Shown here in pieces: positions 11,520 to 24,476 of a stretch of 64,000 nt of DNA. Location of the stretch: positions 33,074,801-33,138,800 of the forward strand of contig CM034597.1 of NCBI GenBank assembly GCA_020091685.1, read 5' to 3'. The stretch comes from Lutjanus erythropterus. Its lineage: Eukaryota; Chordata; Actinopteri; Lutjaniformes; Lutjanidae. Below the pieces are notes generated by a model, which was given only the letters and a program-made list of their open reading frames with translations, made no database searches and was not told the origin of the DNA. A program made the translations under genes and the position numbers. Numbering within the stretch: the first letter of the stretch is position 1; each line of letters begins with the position of its first letter.

Positions 11520-11955
11520 TTTTACTGTAGTACCTTGCTTAGTACTTTTTACTGAAGTACAAAAATAAAAGTAAAGGTATTCGTGTCTGCAGAAACCACA
11601 AACAGAAGATGTAGATCACTCTTTGAACCGAAACAGTCACTAGAATGCTTCATTTACATGTCAAAATCACACATTTTTCTTCTGCAGCAGGATCCCGCCC
11701 AGATCCCCTACAGGGAACTGGTTTACCAACATGTCAGGTTTTTCTCCTCTTATGAGTTTGCAGATCTGTATTTAGTAATCAAAAGATACCAATAAGAGTA
11801 CCATTAACATACAACAAGAGCAATGAAAATGTTGATTTTTCAAAAAAGAAAGCGATTGCATGCAAGATTTTTTACTTGTAATTAGGTATTTTTACATGGT
11901 GGTATTAATACTTCTACTGAAGTAAAGGGTCTGAGTACTTTTTCCATCGCAGCAG
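11520..11955. repeat. Dispersed repeat with GTACTTTTACTGAAGTA ends
   Basis: The left block (TTTACTTTTACTGTAGTACC, TACTTTTTACTGAAGTAC) and the right block (ACTTCTACTGAAGTAAAGG, TCTGAGTACTTTTTCCATC) are the two sides of a common fish repeat with near-palindromic AGTACTTTTACT ends. About 300 bases of mixed sequence lie between them. A piece of the same family is at 62755-62846, where a Tc1 element has landed in it. Confidence 0.5.
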
Positions 11956-13655
11956 GTCAGTGATCAGTGTTTCAGTGACTCTCTGTGGCTCAGTGAATAG
12001 AGTGTTTTATTTATGGCGGCCCACCTCATTAAAAACTTTAGCACTACGACATGATTTTTCTGTTTTTGGAGCAGCGCATCGCTCTTGGTTGTGTCTACAA
12101 GGGAACTCTTCATTTGCAAAACTCTAGCAAGATTTGTGCCCGTTGTTTCTGGTAAAATAATCAAACTTGCACAATCTTTCGTGGGCTCACTTCTTGTAAC
12201 AACCCTCTCTGTCTCTGTCAAACTGACAGCGGATTGTCTGTGAACAGCATGACGTTACTCACAGTCTGCAGTGTTTCTTGACTTAGCTTGTGTGGACACT
12301 CAGGTATAGTTTTTGACCAGTTTTAGAATTTTTATTTTTTTAATCAGTCCGAGAGGACAACAGCGTCCGCGCTTGATTAGTGATCAATCTGCCCTCCTCC
12401 CCCTCCCTCACCTGTTAGCTCTGCTGTGAGAAGGTCTGACAGTTTCTGACAGAGAAACACAGACTCTCCTGTTTAATGCATAGGCCTCCTACAGTTGTTT
12501 AATCTTATAAATGCACCTGGTTGGTATCAATGTCATTCATCATCACTCTAGTTTTGCTTGTTTTAATGAATTCCATCATTAACAACAAGTCTCCTCCGCA
12601 TGCAGCTTCTCTGCTGCTGTGAAAACTGAATTGCAGGTGAATTACGTGGGGGAAAAAAACAAATGCAAGTTGGGTTTTGGGGCGACTTGATAAAACATCC
12701 TGCTGATGAAGAAAGTCAACAGATCAGACACAGACAGGGTAAGAGAAACGCAGTGACCTTGCTTTGTGTGTGTGTACAGTATGTGTGTGTATGGAGGAGC
12801 TGCACTGACACAGAGGAGAGGCGCTGCAGCAGTGTGATAATTACACTGAAACTTAAACGTCGGAGTAATTCAGTCATTTATTACCGAATTATAGTGCCCA
12901 CCCCTTCGTGCAAAACACAGTGTGCTGTACAGTTCAGATTTAAACAAGGCCTCGAAGCTAAAAATCTGCCTCGAGGCATTTTAATATATTATATAATATT
13001 AACATTATGCTTTTCATTTAAAGTTATAATATTATACGAATTTATAGCGACTAGTTACTCATCCTGGTTGTGGACAGTGTATCTGCAGTGGACAGATGTT
13101 GACTGATCCTGAGCCAGGACGCCAGTGCCATTGTGCCAATATTTCCTACTTCTAGCCAGCCTCCTCCCAACAGCAACACATTCCCCTCGTTCTATTTTAC
13201 ATCTATTTCACAGGTTAATAATGGGTTGTACAGTCAAATGAAACCCATAACATTTTAATAAAGTACAGGCCTTGGTATTATTTTAAAGGGAACCGTTGCA
13301 TTCAAAATATAGGCTATAGGCCTATATGTTGCATCAGATAGGACATCTTATTATGAGTTTCATTCAAGCTGATTTCATGGTTTTGTCATGGGTGCAGCAA
13401 AGATGAGCTACAGACTGAGGAGCCAGCAGCAGCAGCTGAGTCAGAAGCAGGGGGTGGAACTTGTGTTGGTGTTAATTTGAAAGAATTTAATAACAATCTG
13501 CTATTGCAGCAAGTCAATAAACGTTTCATTATAGCAGTTGTAAAATATTCTGTTTCAACTCAATACTAATTGCTAACAACTACTTCTATTTACTATGACA
13601 ATTCATTCACATATGTTACATTACATATGTTGACTTTTGTAACTAACGTAGACTT
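11956..13655. other. No gene recognised
   Basis: This stretch holds the longest plus-strand frame of the left half (12663-13106, 147 codons). It begins in sequence resembling nothing known, crosses a TG-rich run and has no domain. The minus frame 11964-12221 is likewise unrecognised. About 12940-13045 (CTGCCTCGAGGCATTTTAAT, AT-rich) may belong to a hAT-like element together with 11333-11410, but I could not show matching ends. Confidence 0.4.
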
Positions 13656-14115
13656 AAGTTAACCCCAACCTCTTTTCTTGAACCAAACCAAGTAGTTTTG
13701 TTGCCTAAACCAAGCCAAGTAGTTTGTGTGCCTTTATTTTAAAAGTCTACCCAGAAGTTGCATATTTATTATTGATCATTTGATCCTAGAGCCCTGCATG
13801 TGAAAAACTGATGCGAGAGGGTCCCTACCTCATAGTTTGAAGGATAGGGCCACTGCCCAAGCTGCCACATGTGATGAGTTGGGGATGAGTTTCTCCTTTT
13901 GAGGGAAAAAGTCTGCATCTGAAGGAGATGGGGCAGATGGATGGCTCGAACAAATATAGAACTTTTGCCTGGGAGAACAAGCTTCATGTCCCATGTGAAA
14001 CCACTAAGTTTATCCTAGACCTACCTGAGGTGTTTTGTTGCCTAAAACTACCATAGTAGATTTTGGGCCTAAACCTATCCAAACTGCAACCAGTTCACAA
14101 TGTTAACCAAGTGTT
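13656..14115 (+). repeat. Dispersed repeat family D, copy 2
   Basis: Contains AAGTAGTTTTGTTGCCTAAA, GTGCCTTTATTTTAAAAGTC, GGATGGCTCGAACAAA, TTCATGTCCCATGTGAAACC and CAACCAGTTCACAATGTTAA in the order seen in the other copies. About 100 extra bases (13800-13900) are present. No coding frame of note. Confidence 0.65.
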
Positions 14116-14351
14116 AAAAACAGCTTTCTGGTCTCTGTTAAAAGGTATGTTTTACTTGCGCACCAAGCAAAACGTACAATATATCTGGTCTACGTGTATA
14201 ATCCAAAGACATACGATTTGTCAACTTCAGTTATTCACTTCACTTACTTACTATTCACTTTTTTATTCAGGGAAGCACTGCTCTTTTTTCGAAGGACACC
14301 CTGATCACATTCACATATCTTCACATATTCAATTTGGACGCTTCTCAGTCA

Positions 14352-14510
14352 AACCGGTCTGATATATTGGCCACTGAGCAGTTGGGGGTTAATGGCCTAT
14401 CTCAAGGGCACTGCACTGGAAGGCCAGCACTGCTCTTTCACTTTCGTCTTTCCTGCTGGTCAGGGGATTGAACCAGTGACCCTATCAAGCCTGCCTCTCT
14501 AACCTTTGTC
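14352..14510 (-). mobile_element. tRNA-derived SINE fragment, reverse
   Basis: On the minus strand the order is a head with a good B box (GGTTCAATCCC, near 14464-14476), then a body with GTGCAGTGCCCTTGAGATAG and CCATTAACCCCCAACTGCTC. This parallels the tRNA-like head and CTTGAGCAAGACACTGAACC-type body of the SINEs at 8152 and 52020, but differs enough to be another subfamily. Confidence 0.55.
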
Positions 14511-15496
14511 CGTGCTTAATTTGCTCAAATGAAGCTCTGTTTATTTGAGTGACACTAAAAGGATACCACATTATTAAAATCTGTTTCTGTTCATTTAGTC
14601 TGTCTGTCAGATTGATTGGTATTAACAGGGTGAATGAATTACTGAGTGAACCTGAGCTGTTCAACAGATCCAGAGTGTCATTAGAGGCATTAGATTAATG
14701 TCCTTATGTGGGCTGGTCATCAAAACAAATTCGTATATACACCAAGAATTTTTCCAGGTTTAATGACAATAGTAGACAAAGAATTTACTGCTTGACGTTT
14801 ATGTCATGTTTCATTTATTCGTCCTGGTTCTCATGATGGTGATGTTTTTGAGTGATGCTACTCTAATACCCTTCGGCATTCAGTTAAAGCAATGGACTAC
14901 TAGCTTGTGACAACTAACAAGAACAATATGTATAAGGTTTTTGAACACACATTAGGTTGATAGTTTGGTCATGGAAAATTGTCCTTGTCTACAATAAACT
15001 GTTATCTGAATCAGGGATGGGGACTCTGCACTGTGTTTCTGTTTGGAGTAGTGAGTGAGAAGATTGTTTAGATAAATGGATAGATAGCATGTGGTACTCT
15101 TTAATATTAAGCACAGCAACCACTCAGTCATGCTAAGATGAGTGCTTTGAAATAATAAATTACAAAATGCAAATAAGGAGAAGATTAGGCTGTGTTTATG
15201 GGTGGCATTTAATTTTAATTGGTTCATTATTTCCAGAAATTACATTTTTAAACTCTCCTGACTGCCACAGCTGTGGTTGTTGCTGCAACAAGGGAATGAA
15301 GGCTACAGGTCGAGAGCATCCCCCTCTGCAAACCACACTCCCGTGTGCAAAGATTTTGGAAATGATCTTTCTCTTTCAAACGTTAGCACTGATGGTGACA
15401 CACGTTCTCATCCAAACTCATCAAATCCGGCAGAATGGTCAGTGGCCTTATGCTTTGGACTCCTCTGTACTTCTCCTGCAAAAATAACAGCCAGGT
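14511..15496. other. No gene recognised
   Basis: Single-copy sequence. Overlapping frames at 15167-15487 and 15277-15498 lack domains. Confidence 0.45.
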
Positions 15497-15562
15497 AGAG
15501 TTTCAAAATAAAGGCACAGGTTTAGGCAACAAAGCTGGTAAAATCAAGGATTAGGGTGGCTA
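15497..15562 (-). repeat. Dispersed repeat family D, short reverse piece
   Basis: AAAATAAAGGCACAGGTTTA and GGCAACAAAGCTGG are the reverse complement of the GTTGCCTAAACC ... GTGCCTTTATTTT segment of the copy at 13656-14115. Confidence 0.5.
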
Positions 15563-18469
15563 ACTCTAAAATGGCACTGGCCAAGCTGTAATATTTGACG
15601 TGTTGAGAATGAAAACAGGTTGGAAGGGAATGCAATGGCATAGATCTGCAACTTCTTCACAGAGAAGATGGTTAATCTGAAGCTTCTGATTGTTAGAATG
15701 TGGTTGAAGACACAGAACATGACGACAACTTTCAGGAAGTTTTTGCTCATGCATCCCTCTTTCCCTCAGCTAGTCCCTTTGCTGTCCTTTCAGTGTCCAT
15801 CTGACATTTCAAATATGGTTCAATTTTCACCAATGCAAGCAAATTGCTCCATCTGGAAAAGGAGCATCTTACTACTACACTGTAAAACATACCATCTAAC
15901 ATAACATATAACATTTCAGCTAAATATAGGTCCATCACACCTGTCAGATATAACACAGGACTGAAGCCAAGTAGCCTTTGAGTCAACACTTGTCCAGCCA
16001 ATGGGCTGTTAATGAATCACTTTAACCAAACAAGAATCACGTAGAACTTTGGTACCAGTCCATACAGAAACATACTGTACATCTTAAGTGTAATGCCTAT
16101 TTTTTCTTACTAATTAAGTATGGAAATGAATGCACACTGAAATTACAGTGGGCATTCAGCCTATGCATTTATACTCAATAAGATCAAAGACTTTTTCTGT
16201 GCAAAGAACAAAGAAAAAGAGGCTTATTCCCTTCAAATTTAGGGAACTAATTTGTTAAAATCTGGGTTAGTGATCATATCACCTTTGCGAAGACAATCCA
16301 TCACCTGACAGTGGTGTCTTACTGTGACCAGCTGAGAGCACACCTGTGCAATAATCATTCTGAAACACGAACGTGAGCGACAACAAAAGTCGTGTGTTCA
16401 TATTGTTGTACATTGTGGCAGTTGAGGATAATTCCTCTACAGACAACCAGATTAAAAAGTCTCCTAAGACTGATACAGAGATTTTTTCGACAAGACTATG
16501 TTGGCAAATTGTCGCACACTGCTGTCATATATTGCGAATTCAAGCCTGGTTTGTGACCTTTTTCCTTCTAATCCCGTCTATCTTTGACGGCTCTATATTC
16601 TTTCTAAGGGTATGATGCACAAATGCCACAGAATATATATTAAAATATACTGTAGACAGAGGCATTGTGTTATGAAATAAAGCTAAAGCTGAGTAACCTT
16701 TGTTTTATTCCTTTGACATTTCTGCTTAATTAGAGGGCATGACATATGGAGTCTAACAACAGGGGTCAGAAGAAGATCAGTGACACAGCACAAAGTGCGT
16801 GAGCTGAAGTTGGATAACCCCCAAGTCCATAATGTGCTTGGTGTACTTCAGAAGATAAAAAAAAAGACAAAACATGCATATGACACGTTGTTTGAGATGT
16901 GCATATCAAACAGCCCTCCCAGGATCATTTGCTGTCATCAGCAACAAGGGCAAAATGAACCCTGGAACGCCGCTGTGAAGCAGCATCTGTCCCACGGTGT
17001 GCAGTATAGAGCCACTGCTGCCTATAAAATGTCAGCGTGCCCTCGTAGATGACTGGTTTTCATCAGGATAAGGCTTGATCCTGAGATAAAGTGCCCCTCC
17101 TTATCGACCATGACAGTTCTCGCTTGTACTATCACACACAAAGTGTAGGCGCACAGCGCGCTGTTCACACGACTCCCCGCTGGCATCAATAGCAGCAGGA
17201 TTTTCGAATGGGATTTCACTGGTCTCAGGCTTGTGAGCAGTGATCCCTGATGCAAAGCTGTCTTATCTGACAAGTGAGTGAGAGTGTGTATGTGGATGTA
17301 TTTTTTCACTGAGTGTATGCGCGTCTGTATTTGTGTGTATACTGGGTGTGTGTGATCAGTCTGAATGACTACACTAGACACTAGTTATCTCAAATCAAGA
17401 GCATGAGGGTATTAGGGTACAGTCCACTGCTCTTCCCCTCCCCCTGTCAGCCCTTCCCTCTATCCATCCATCCTTCCAGTCATCCATCTATCCTTCACAA
17501 GCACTCCATCACCCCCTCCCACCTGACTTCCCCTTATCCTTCATCCACAGCGCAGAGCTCAGACTCCTAGGGAGATTATGTCTGCCTGTCAGCCGCTCTG
17601 TTCTGATAGGTTAGAGCGGAGTTTTTATTTTTTCCATCCCCCTTGCACATGTGAAAGCTGACATGATTGGCACTCATCTCGAGTTCTGATTGTTGTGCTG
17701 TGTGCAGATTTTGTGGGGGAGTTACTTCTTAGATTTTGATACGCAGGCAAAGCTCCGCTGACAGCCAGAACGACGAAGGTGCGGCAAGCAGTCGACGCCT
17801 CTTTATCGGTAAACGCAGGCATTCTCTTGTCTCCAAAACTTCTCCTCCTGGGAGATGTCTTGTATTGCTGAGTCATAATGGAAAACAGTTCAGCGCTGCC
17901 ACATCCGAACACAAAGGAAATCTCGTTTAAGAACTCTGTTCCTCTAGGAATGCAAAGAAAACAGAACATCTATTTTAATTCAATTGATTTGGTTGTTACT
18001 TATTTAATTTGCACGGGAAGATTCATGTAATGAGAGGCCAAGGCAAGATTTGAACCCAGGCCAAAAGGTGGGCATGAGTAATTGCACAAGTTAAATTTTC
18101 AACCATTACTGCATACACTTTACAATCAAGGGACATCTCTTTCTTCATTACTGCCGTGCTGCTAGACTTCTGAGCTATCCCATTGCCTTTTCCTGATGGC
18201 CATGTTCCATTTTAATTTTATCCAAACAGAATGACTTCATTATTGCTGTGTAATGTACAAAGTCAATACCATTCTAATTCCATAAAATCCTTGCAAAGTT
18301 AAATTCAAGATCATTTCCAAGTTGTGTTGTTTGCTACTCATTTGTAGTTTACACTTTTGAAACTTCTGCACAGTCGTAGCAACAGCCCCTTTGAATGTTA
18401 GAGAAGTCTGTCTTACCCCCATTACTCCCTGCCACACTGGTGGAGAAAACACAGAAAAAAATGCCCTCT
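15563..18469. other. No gene recognised; pyrimidine-rich patch near 17.4-17.5 kb
   Basis: Mostly single-copy sequence. 17441-17530 is a CCATC/CCTTC-rich pyrimidine tract. The following 400 bases (17550-17950) are less AT-rich and not repetitive in appearance, so they are a candidate conserved non-coding block. Frames at 17022-17381 and 17625-17969 (minus, 119 and 114 codons) have no recognisable domain. Confidence 0.4.
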
Positions 18470-18905
18470 CGGATGCCCCTGTGCTCGATAAAACACGACA
18501 AGGTTCCTTTTAGAGATGACCAGTGCAAGGCAACTTGATTAAGTGCCCTTCACCGTGTCATTCCAGTGGACAAAACATGATGAGGTACCCTGTGGGTGTC
18601 CTTACAGTGGACAAAAAGTTATAAAATCCATCCATAGGGTGCCCCTGCAGAGAACCAAACTTGGTAAAGTGGCTTTTCGGATGGCTTAGTGCAAGACAAC
18701 TTGATAAGGTGCCCTCTGGGTGCCCTTCCAGTGGACAAAATGTGTTAAAGTGCCCTCTAAGGTTCGCTTCATGTGTAGAAAACATGATAAAGTGCCCACT
18801 ATGTGGATATGGGTGCAGTAATGGATGCCCTAACAGTCCAGAAAACACTAGAGGCCTACAGTGCCATATAGGCTGCCCTACATATTGGAAAACTAGTTGG
18901 CCTCC
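18470..18905. repeat. Minisatellite, about 42-bp period
   Basis: About ten diverged units carry the pattern AGTGGACAAAACATGATAAA followed by GTGCCCTCTGGGTGCCC. The anchor word recurs near 18489, 18527, 18569, 18609, 18652, 18694, 18733, 18778, 18838 and 18888. Early spacings are 38-44 bases; the last two are longer. Because 42 is a multiple of three, stop-free frames appear on both strands (18661-18936 plus, 18558-18848 minus); these are by-products of the repeat. Confidence 0.75.
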
Positions 18906-19104
18906 TGTGTACTGTCATGGGTGTCTCTATACTTGAAAATGCTCCCATTGTTTTTTGTTTATCTTCTTTAAATATGCTCGTTAAAAGATAGTTCTGTGAC
19001 AATGACAATGTGACATCCATTTTTTAGAATTGTTAGCATGTAGAAGTTTGAAAATTAACATGTAGGCCTCAATCATTTATTTCACAAAGACAAGGGTGGT
19101 GATG
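18906..19104. other. Short AT-rich spacer
   Basis: Nothing recognisable between the minisatellite and the next dispersed repeat. Confidence 0.4.
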
Positions 19105-19335
19105 TTGACTAGTTGTTTTCAGGTTGTCCGTCCCGTTCTCGTGAGCACAATATCTTAACAAATTTTCTTCAAACTTGGACTTCAGGATGAACTGATTAGA
19201 TTTTGGTGATCGTTGTGTGAAATTTTGTCGTTATTAGCCAAAAATGTATTTTGTGAGGTCGCAAATAGATAAAATGATGAGGCGATGACATTTTATATCC
19301 AGAAACGCCTCAGGTCAGACATCATAATGTTCAGC
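19105..19335. repeat. Dispersed teleost repeat (GATGAACTGATTAGATTTTG type)
   Basis: The run TTCTTCAAACTTGGACTTCA, GGATGAACTGATTAGATTTT, GGTGATCG and later TTTTGTGAGGTCGCAA matches my memory of a widespread fish interspersed repeat. No second copy was seen in this window, so the call depends on recalled consensus only. Confidence 0.45.
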
Positions 19336-22300
19336 TCTCTATCAGTGGTAAAATAGTAAAACAGCATGTTTCTCACCTGAAAATTATTCACTGCAATATG
19401 GTGATAAAAAAATACACTTTACCTTTTACCTTTTAATACCTTTTATTAAATCCTTTCAAAGTAATCACCGTTACATGAGTCTGGGCTTCTGGACAAACAT
19501 AGATGGCAACCTGAGCGGGTTTTTGTTTTGTTTTAACCCACATTTAATCAGTGAAACTATGTTTTAATTTTGGTCATAATTTTCTCAGAAAGTTTCATGA
19601 TACTGTAATGGATTTTGCTAAATGATATTTCTACTAGCTGTAAAAATTCCAATGAAAAGTAAGCATATCTTGAACTGTGTTTAGTCATAGACTGAGAATG
19701 TGTTACTGACACTCATATACAAGCATAAGTCATAATTAATGCATCGTTACTGGTTATCAGACACTGATTGCATTTATTACCTGATAAAACACACTTTTTC
19801 TTTATTATTGAGGTCTCCAGATAAATTCAGCACCATGTTTCACTCAGTTTTTATAAATCAGCAGTAAAATTGTGTCAACAGCAGACAAGCATCATCTGGG
19901 AAACATATTTATTCACTCTACATGGAGCTAAAATTAACACCAAATTATGTTAAATTTTCGCAGAATAAATTAATGTGTTCATGAGTCACACAACTTTCAG
20001 CTACTAACATTAAATTCAGTCCCCTAATGGAATGAACATGCATGTTATTGAATGAATCAGTTTATGTAACTGATAACCTTGGCAGACACTGAAGGATGGT
20101 GCGCCTTCAGGGGTCTTTTTAAACAGGGTTTTTTTTTTTTTTTTGCATATCTTTAAACCACAAAAAATTTTTCAGTTTGAAAATAAAAGACACAGTCACA
20201 CACAGGTCATCTCTCATCTTTCTTTTCTTTCCCGTTTTTTCTTCTTTTGCACCTGAGATGGCGCTAATTACTGTGATCTAAACCATTTCATCTCGTCTTT
20301 ATTCGTCAGGGCATAGCGAACAGAGATTTCCTCATCATTTTTGTTGTCGGTGTTTGTTTTTCATTTACAGCACAGTCACAATTTAGCCATGAAATAAAAG
20401 GATGTCAATAAATACTTATCAGAAGAGTCCACCACTGCCCTGCTACCATGCTATACATGTTTCTTTGGTACACTCAGTGGGCTGAAATGCTGTGAATAAA
20501 CAGTAATTTTTTTACAACCCTGCACCATAATTTATATTCTCAAAACGTGGAACTTTCTCTGTACCTACCTGCTTACATTTCAGCTTGTCTTTCTTTGTAG
20601 CACTTACTGTTCTGACATCTCTCTCCTATGACTGACTACATAGCTTCCTAGTTCTATAATAAGCAATCAAGGAGGTTACTTTGCTCCAAAATGGTGTCAC
20701 TCACTTTTTAGTCATTCTCTGCAGCTAAAGCTGGGCATATACGCAGCTGTCACAACTGTCATTTTTCTGTCGCTCCCACATTAAACAACCTTCTCTCCTG
20801 TGGGTTCTTGTCCAGCCAACGTAGTGGTGGGCACACCAAATGATGTGGCAAAGAAGAGGAGTCACTGCGCATTAAAAGATTCTCTATTTGGACTGAGTCA
20901 TGAGGGATCTCGCAGCACAAATGTGAAACATACTTTGTTTGCCATCCTTATTCGCCAGAGTAGAACTTGAGAGGGAATAGCAGCTTGCGGCACTTATTGT
21001 GCATGAACTCGTTTGTGCAGCAACAGACAACACTGATGTTGGAGGAGAGAAAGTTTGAAGCGATGCAAGGTGGTATGGGTAGAGCAAAACAATGATTGCA
21101 ATCAAAAAACATTAGCTAAGCAAGTCAGATGTTTGATGCTGATTAGGACCAAGCAAGCATTCATTGACTCATCATTCTCAGAACATATCTTCATGTTCAC
21201 ACTGCAGTACAAGGGCAAAGCGCAATTGTGCTGACAAAGTGAGCCATGTTCGCAAACCTCCAGATGTCCGGTCAGAGTGCCTCTCTGACCCTCTGAATTA
21301 ATAAGCTTTGATGACAGATATGTTCAAGTACAGAGACTTGATTCAGAAACTTGTCTTTGACAGCTAAATGTATTGCTCTGGATTAAATCCAGTACCAACA
21401 GCAGTTTCTCCCATCAATGCTGCTAAAGGGTCAGTGCACCTGCATTACGAGAAAGCGATTTTTATCACTCAATCTTAAGCCCCTTTTACTCCAACTAACA
21501 TCTGGCTTTTGTCTTTAGTGGGAAGGGGTACAAACGGTTTTCACTCTCGGATCACACGACGCTGCAGTAGGCACAGGTCTTAATCAGCTCTAGCTCCTAT
21601 CTGCAGCAAAGTAAATACGACAACTGGGTGGGCACACTAATTTTCACCCCTTTTTTCCTTTTAGGCATTTTTGCAGCCACTTGAAAGAGTGTATTTACTG
21701 TATTTAGCTGGGCATCTGAATGGTGGATGAAAACTATATTTCCTATAAATTCTTCAAAATAAGTCCCCCATGATTTTATTATCTAAAAGCTTTTATTCTG
21801 AAACCGCAGTGCAGAGGGCGGGGACTATTTACATGCATCGTTTTCCCCCGTTTTCATTGTACAGCCCTCTGCTGTGCAGTAAATGTTCTTGAATCCTTGA
21901 ATAAGGAGCTCCTATATTAAACACTCTTTCAGTTTCTTATTGTTAAAGGGGTTGTGGCGATGAGGTTCCGTTCACAAAACTTTTAAAATTAAAAAGTAGG
22001 AAAGAAAGAGATGAAAAATACAGCATGAGTATCTGAAAATAGGTTTCATCAGTGATTATAGGCCGATATTAATTAAAGGTGATGCTCTGCAGTTGGTAGC
22101 AATCACACAATGAATATTAGGTGAGAAAATACGAGACAGATAATTTTGTTGGTTTAACAGATAAAGATACAGATAATGACGTCTCTGTGCAACTCCAGCT
22201 GCCACCTCAGGAAAATAAAAGTGAGTAGCAATTTGTTTGGGCTGCTCAAAACACTAGAAAAAGTACATTTAGAAGCTCAACAGCAATTTGTCTCTCTAGT

Positions 22301-23961
22301 AACAATGAATCCAGATTTTCCACAGACCTCAGTTGCAAGACTTTATCACATGGGCTGTTTCTTTGGAAGAAAGTTTCAACCAAAATGTTCTGCCTGGTTT
22401 GCTTCAACTATGGACAAACGAGGAAAAGATAATTTGCGTGAGCCCTTTAAGTCAGCCCCGATAATTGCAAAGTATCAGTAATGAAGACCATGAAACTGTT
22501 TGTTGAGTCATATCCAGCAGCAAATCTACTTCCCAGACCCTTAACAGGCCATGCCTGTGACCCACATCTGCTAATTGGTTCTTATGTGCTATTGGGCAAC
22601 ACTCCCTCATTGATCATCATCGGATGTTGGTGACATGATTCAAAACATGTCAGTAGTTCAGCGAGTGCACTGGCTCATTATATTATAGCGCTGGTGTTGA
22701 AAGCAGCTCCATTTCTCCAGTCTGAATAAAACCATTTAAGCTTGGAGAACATGAAATAATAATATAACTGCCAACAGTGTTGCCAGAGGACCATGAAGAC
22801 CTTCAGGAGCTATACATCTTGCTTCATTTACAAGTGGAACAAATGAGATACGAAGCTGAATCGTTGCTACATTTATTTATGTTCTTACATGGTCTTTTTT
22901 TGTGCATGCACTCTTGTATCTTTTTTAACAGCGTACCTTCCTGCCTGTTCCCTCACCTCGGTGCATCTCTGCTGTCATTGCAACTCTTAGGCTGAAAATC
23001 ACTGTAATTTCTGCCATTAGGTGTCCTTTCCCACAAGCATCCTGATGCTTCTGTGAAATCCGGACTGTCGGAAATACCTGCAGTCTCAGCATGAGCCTAT
23101 GAATCACCCTCGTCTTCTTTAGAAGAGGAAAAGGTCGTAAAAGAATATCTCCCACTCTTAAGGAGTAACTGCCAGAACATTTGACGACTGTAGTGAGAAT
23201 AAACACAAATTTTGATCAAACCTATAGAATGCCGGAATGAAAACTTGAAGGATGCTCTAAAAATACAGTATATGGCAGCGACTCTGTGTGTTGCCGTGGG
23301 TCAGACTTTGCACGCTGTCTGTCTCAGCGTGAAACAATGAATCAAGGCAATCTTTAGTAGGAAAGTTCATAGTGGGAGATAGACAGACAGGGGAACAGAG
23401 CGAAACGGTGCGAGAAGCTTACTGGCAGTGATGGTGGTGCCAGATGGGAGAGGGAAGAGCTGCCCAGGAGAGGCGCCAGTAAGCAGAGACAAGTGGTGCC
23501 AGCCCAACTGTGTCTAACAGGAGGTCCAGCTATTTAATCAAACCCAACACTGAAACCACACCAGTGCCAGATGCAATTCAAATACTTATATACATATATA
23601 TATAATGCAAGCGCCGATTAGTTTTATATAGATTACCCATCACACCCTCTGCCGGAGACCTTAGAATGACTGCTCCTTTTTACCATTTCTGAAAATTCCT
23701 CATGGGCTGGGAGATGTGACAGATTTCAGAATTGGGTGATAGGATGTAGACAGAAAGCTGAGTTGAAGATGCACAAAAAGAAATGTAAATTCGCTCTTTC
23801 AACAGTGCTGTATGTACACAGCAGGGACTTGTTACGTCATGAGGGAAGGTTCAACATTTGTCCTTCACTTAATCCAGAACTGGCTTGCAGCTGGCTGTGC
23901 CTACTGCCCAGATTCAGACATGCTGTCATTTGGGTGATTGAGCTGCCAATACTCCTCCACC
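19336..23961. other. Long single-copy stretch without a recognisable gene
   Basis: AT-rich sequence with poly-T runs (about 20130-20145). The 101-codon frame at 22176-22481 is moderately polar but matches no family, and no neighbouring exon-like frames support it. Part of 23280-23560 is less AT-rich and could be conserved non-coding DNA. Confidence 0.45.
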
Positions 23962-23979
23962 CACACACACACACACACC
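23962..23979. repeat. Short (CA)n microsatellite
   Basis: Nine uninterrupted CA units. Confidence 0.85.
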
Positions 23980-24221
23980 TAGCCCTCTATGGTAGGTGTG
24001 TGTCACTGTGATGCCAGTTGGTAAAAAAATTTTGGTAGTTTTTTTTGTTTTTTGTCACAAAATAGACCAAGACAAAATCTTTAAAACATGCAGTCAGATC
24101 AGCTGGTTGCAGCGCCGCAGGTGACTGCGCCAACCGCCTCAGGACAAGAGGAGGTGAGCGGATAAGAGCCATGCTACAGCTGGGGCTTGAAGCTGCTCCT
24201 GGATAGTGTCCGGTCAGGAGA

Positions 24222-24476
24222 ATGAAAAAGACAAAATGGGGCTCAGACCGGCCAAACAACGTGAAACCACTGGCTGTTCTAACCACACAGAGAGAGCTGT
24301 TCCACAGCATCCTGGATCAGGCAGCTGCACCTGAGGAGCGGATCGTACTTCAAGCTTACAGGACGCAACGCACGAAACTCCGGCAGGAGACGGAAGGAGG
24401 ACTCTGTGTTTTTACACCGATGATGCTTTGTGCTCAAACACAGTCAGAGATGAAGGACAATGTTTCCCAAATGTGA
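24222..24476 (+). CDS. Unidentified 84-residue open frame
   Basis: The frame lies in a locally GC-richer patch (about 24080-24460) and encodes a charged, helix-prone peptide (LTTQRELFHSILDQA, then RTQRTKLRQETEG). Composition makes it slightly more protein-like than neighbouring frames, but no domain, splice context or second copy supports it. It could be a fragment of a transposon gene or chance. Confidence 0.15.
   Translation: MKKTKWGSDRPNNVKPLAVLTTQRELFHSILDQAAAPEERIVLQAYRTQRTKLRQETEGGLCVFTPMMLCAQTQSEMKDNVSQM

Noticed and set aside
12663-13106. 147-codon open frame, among the longest in the window
   Set aside because: It crosses a TG-rich run and an AT-rich stretch, has no domain, no exon-like neighbours and a cysteine/valine-rich composition from TGTG codons. 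A chance frame is more likely.
14455-14480. True tRNA gene suggested by the GGTTCAATCCC B box
   Set aside because: No cloverleaf can be drawn; it is followed by a SINE body.
17022-17381. 119-codon minus-strand frame
   Set aside because: It spans TG-rich low-complexity DNA and has no domain.
17441-17530. TCCA-type microsatellite
   Set aside because: Only a pyrimidine-rich patch with irregular CCATC/CCTTC words, not a clean repeat.
18661-18936. Cysteine-rich 91-codon frame
   Set aside because: It is the translated minisatellite; an equally long frame exists on the other strand for the same reason.
22176-22481. 101-codon frame, possibly a gene
   Set aside because: No recognisable motif, no neighbouring exon, and no repeat partner; left unannotated as coding.
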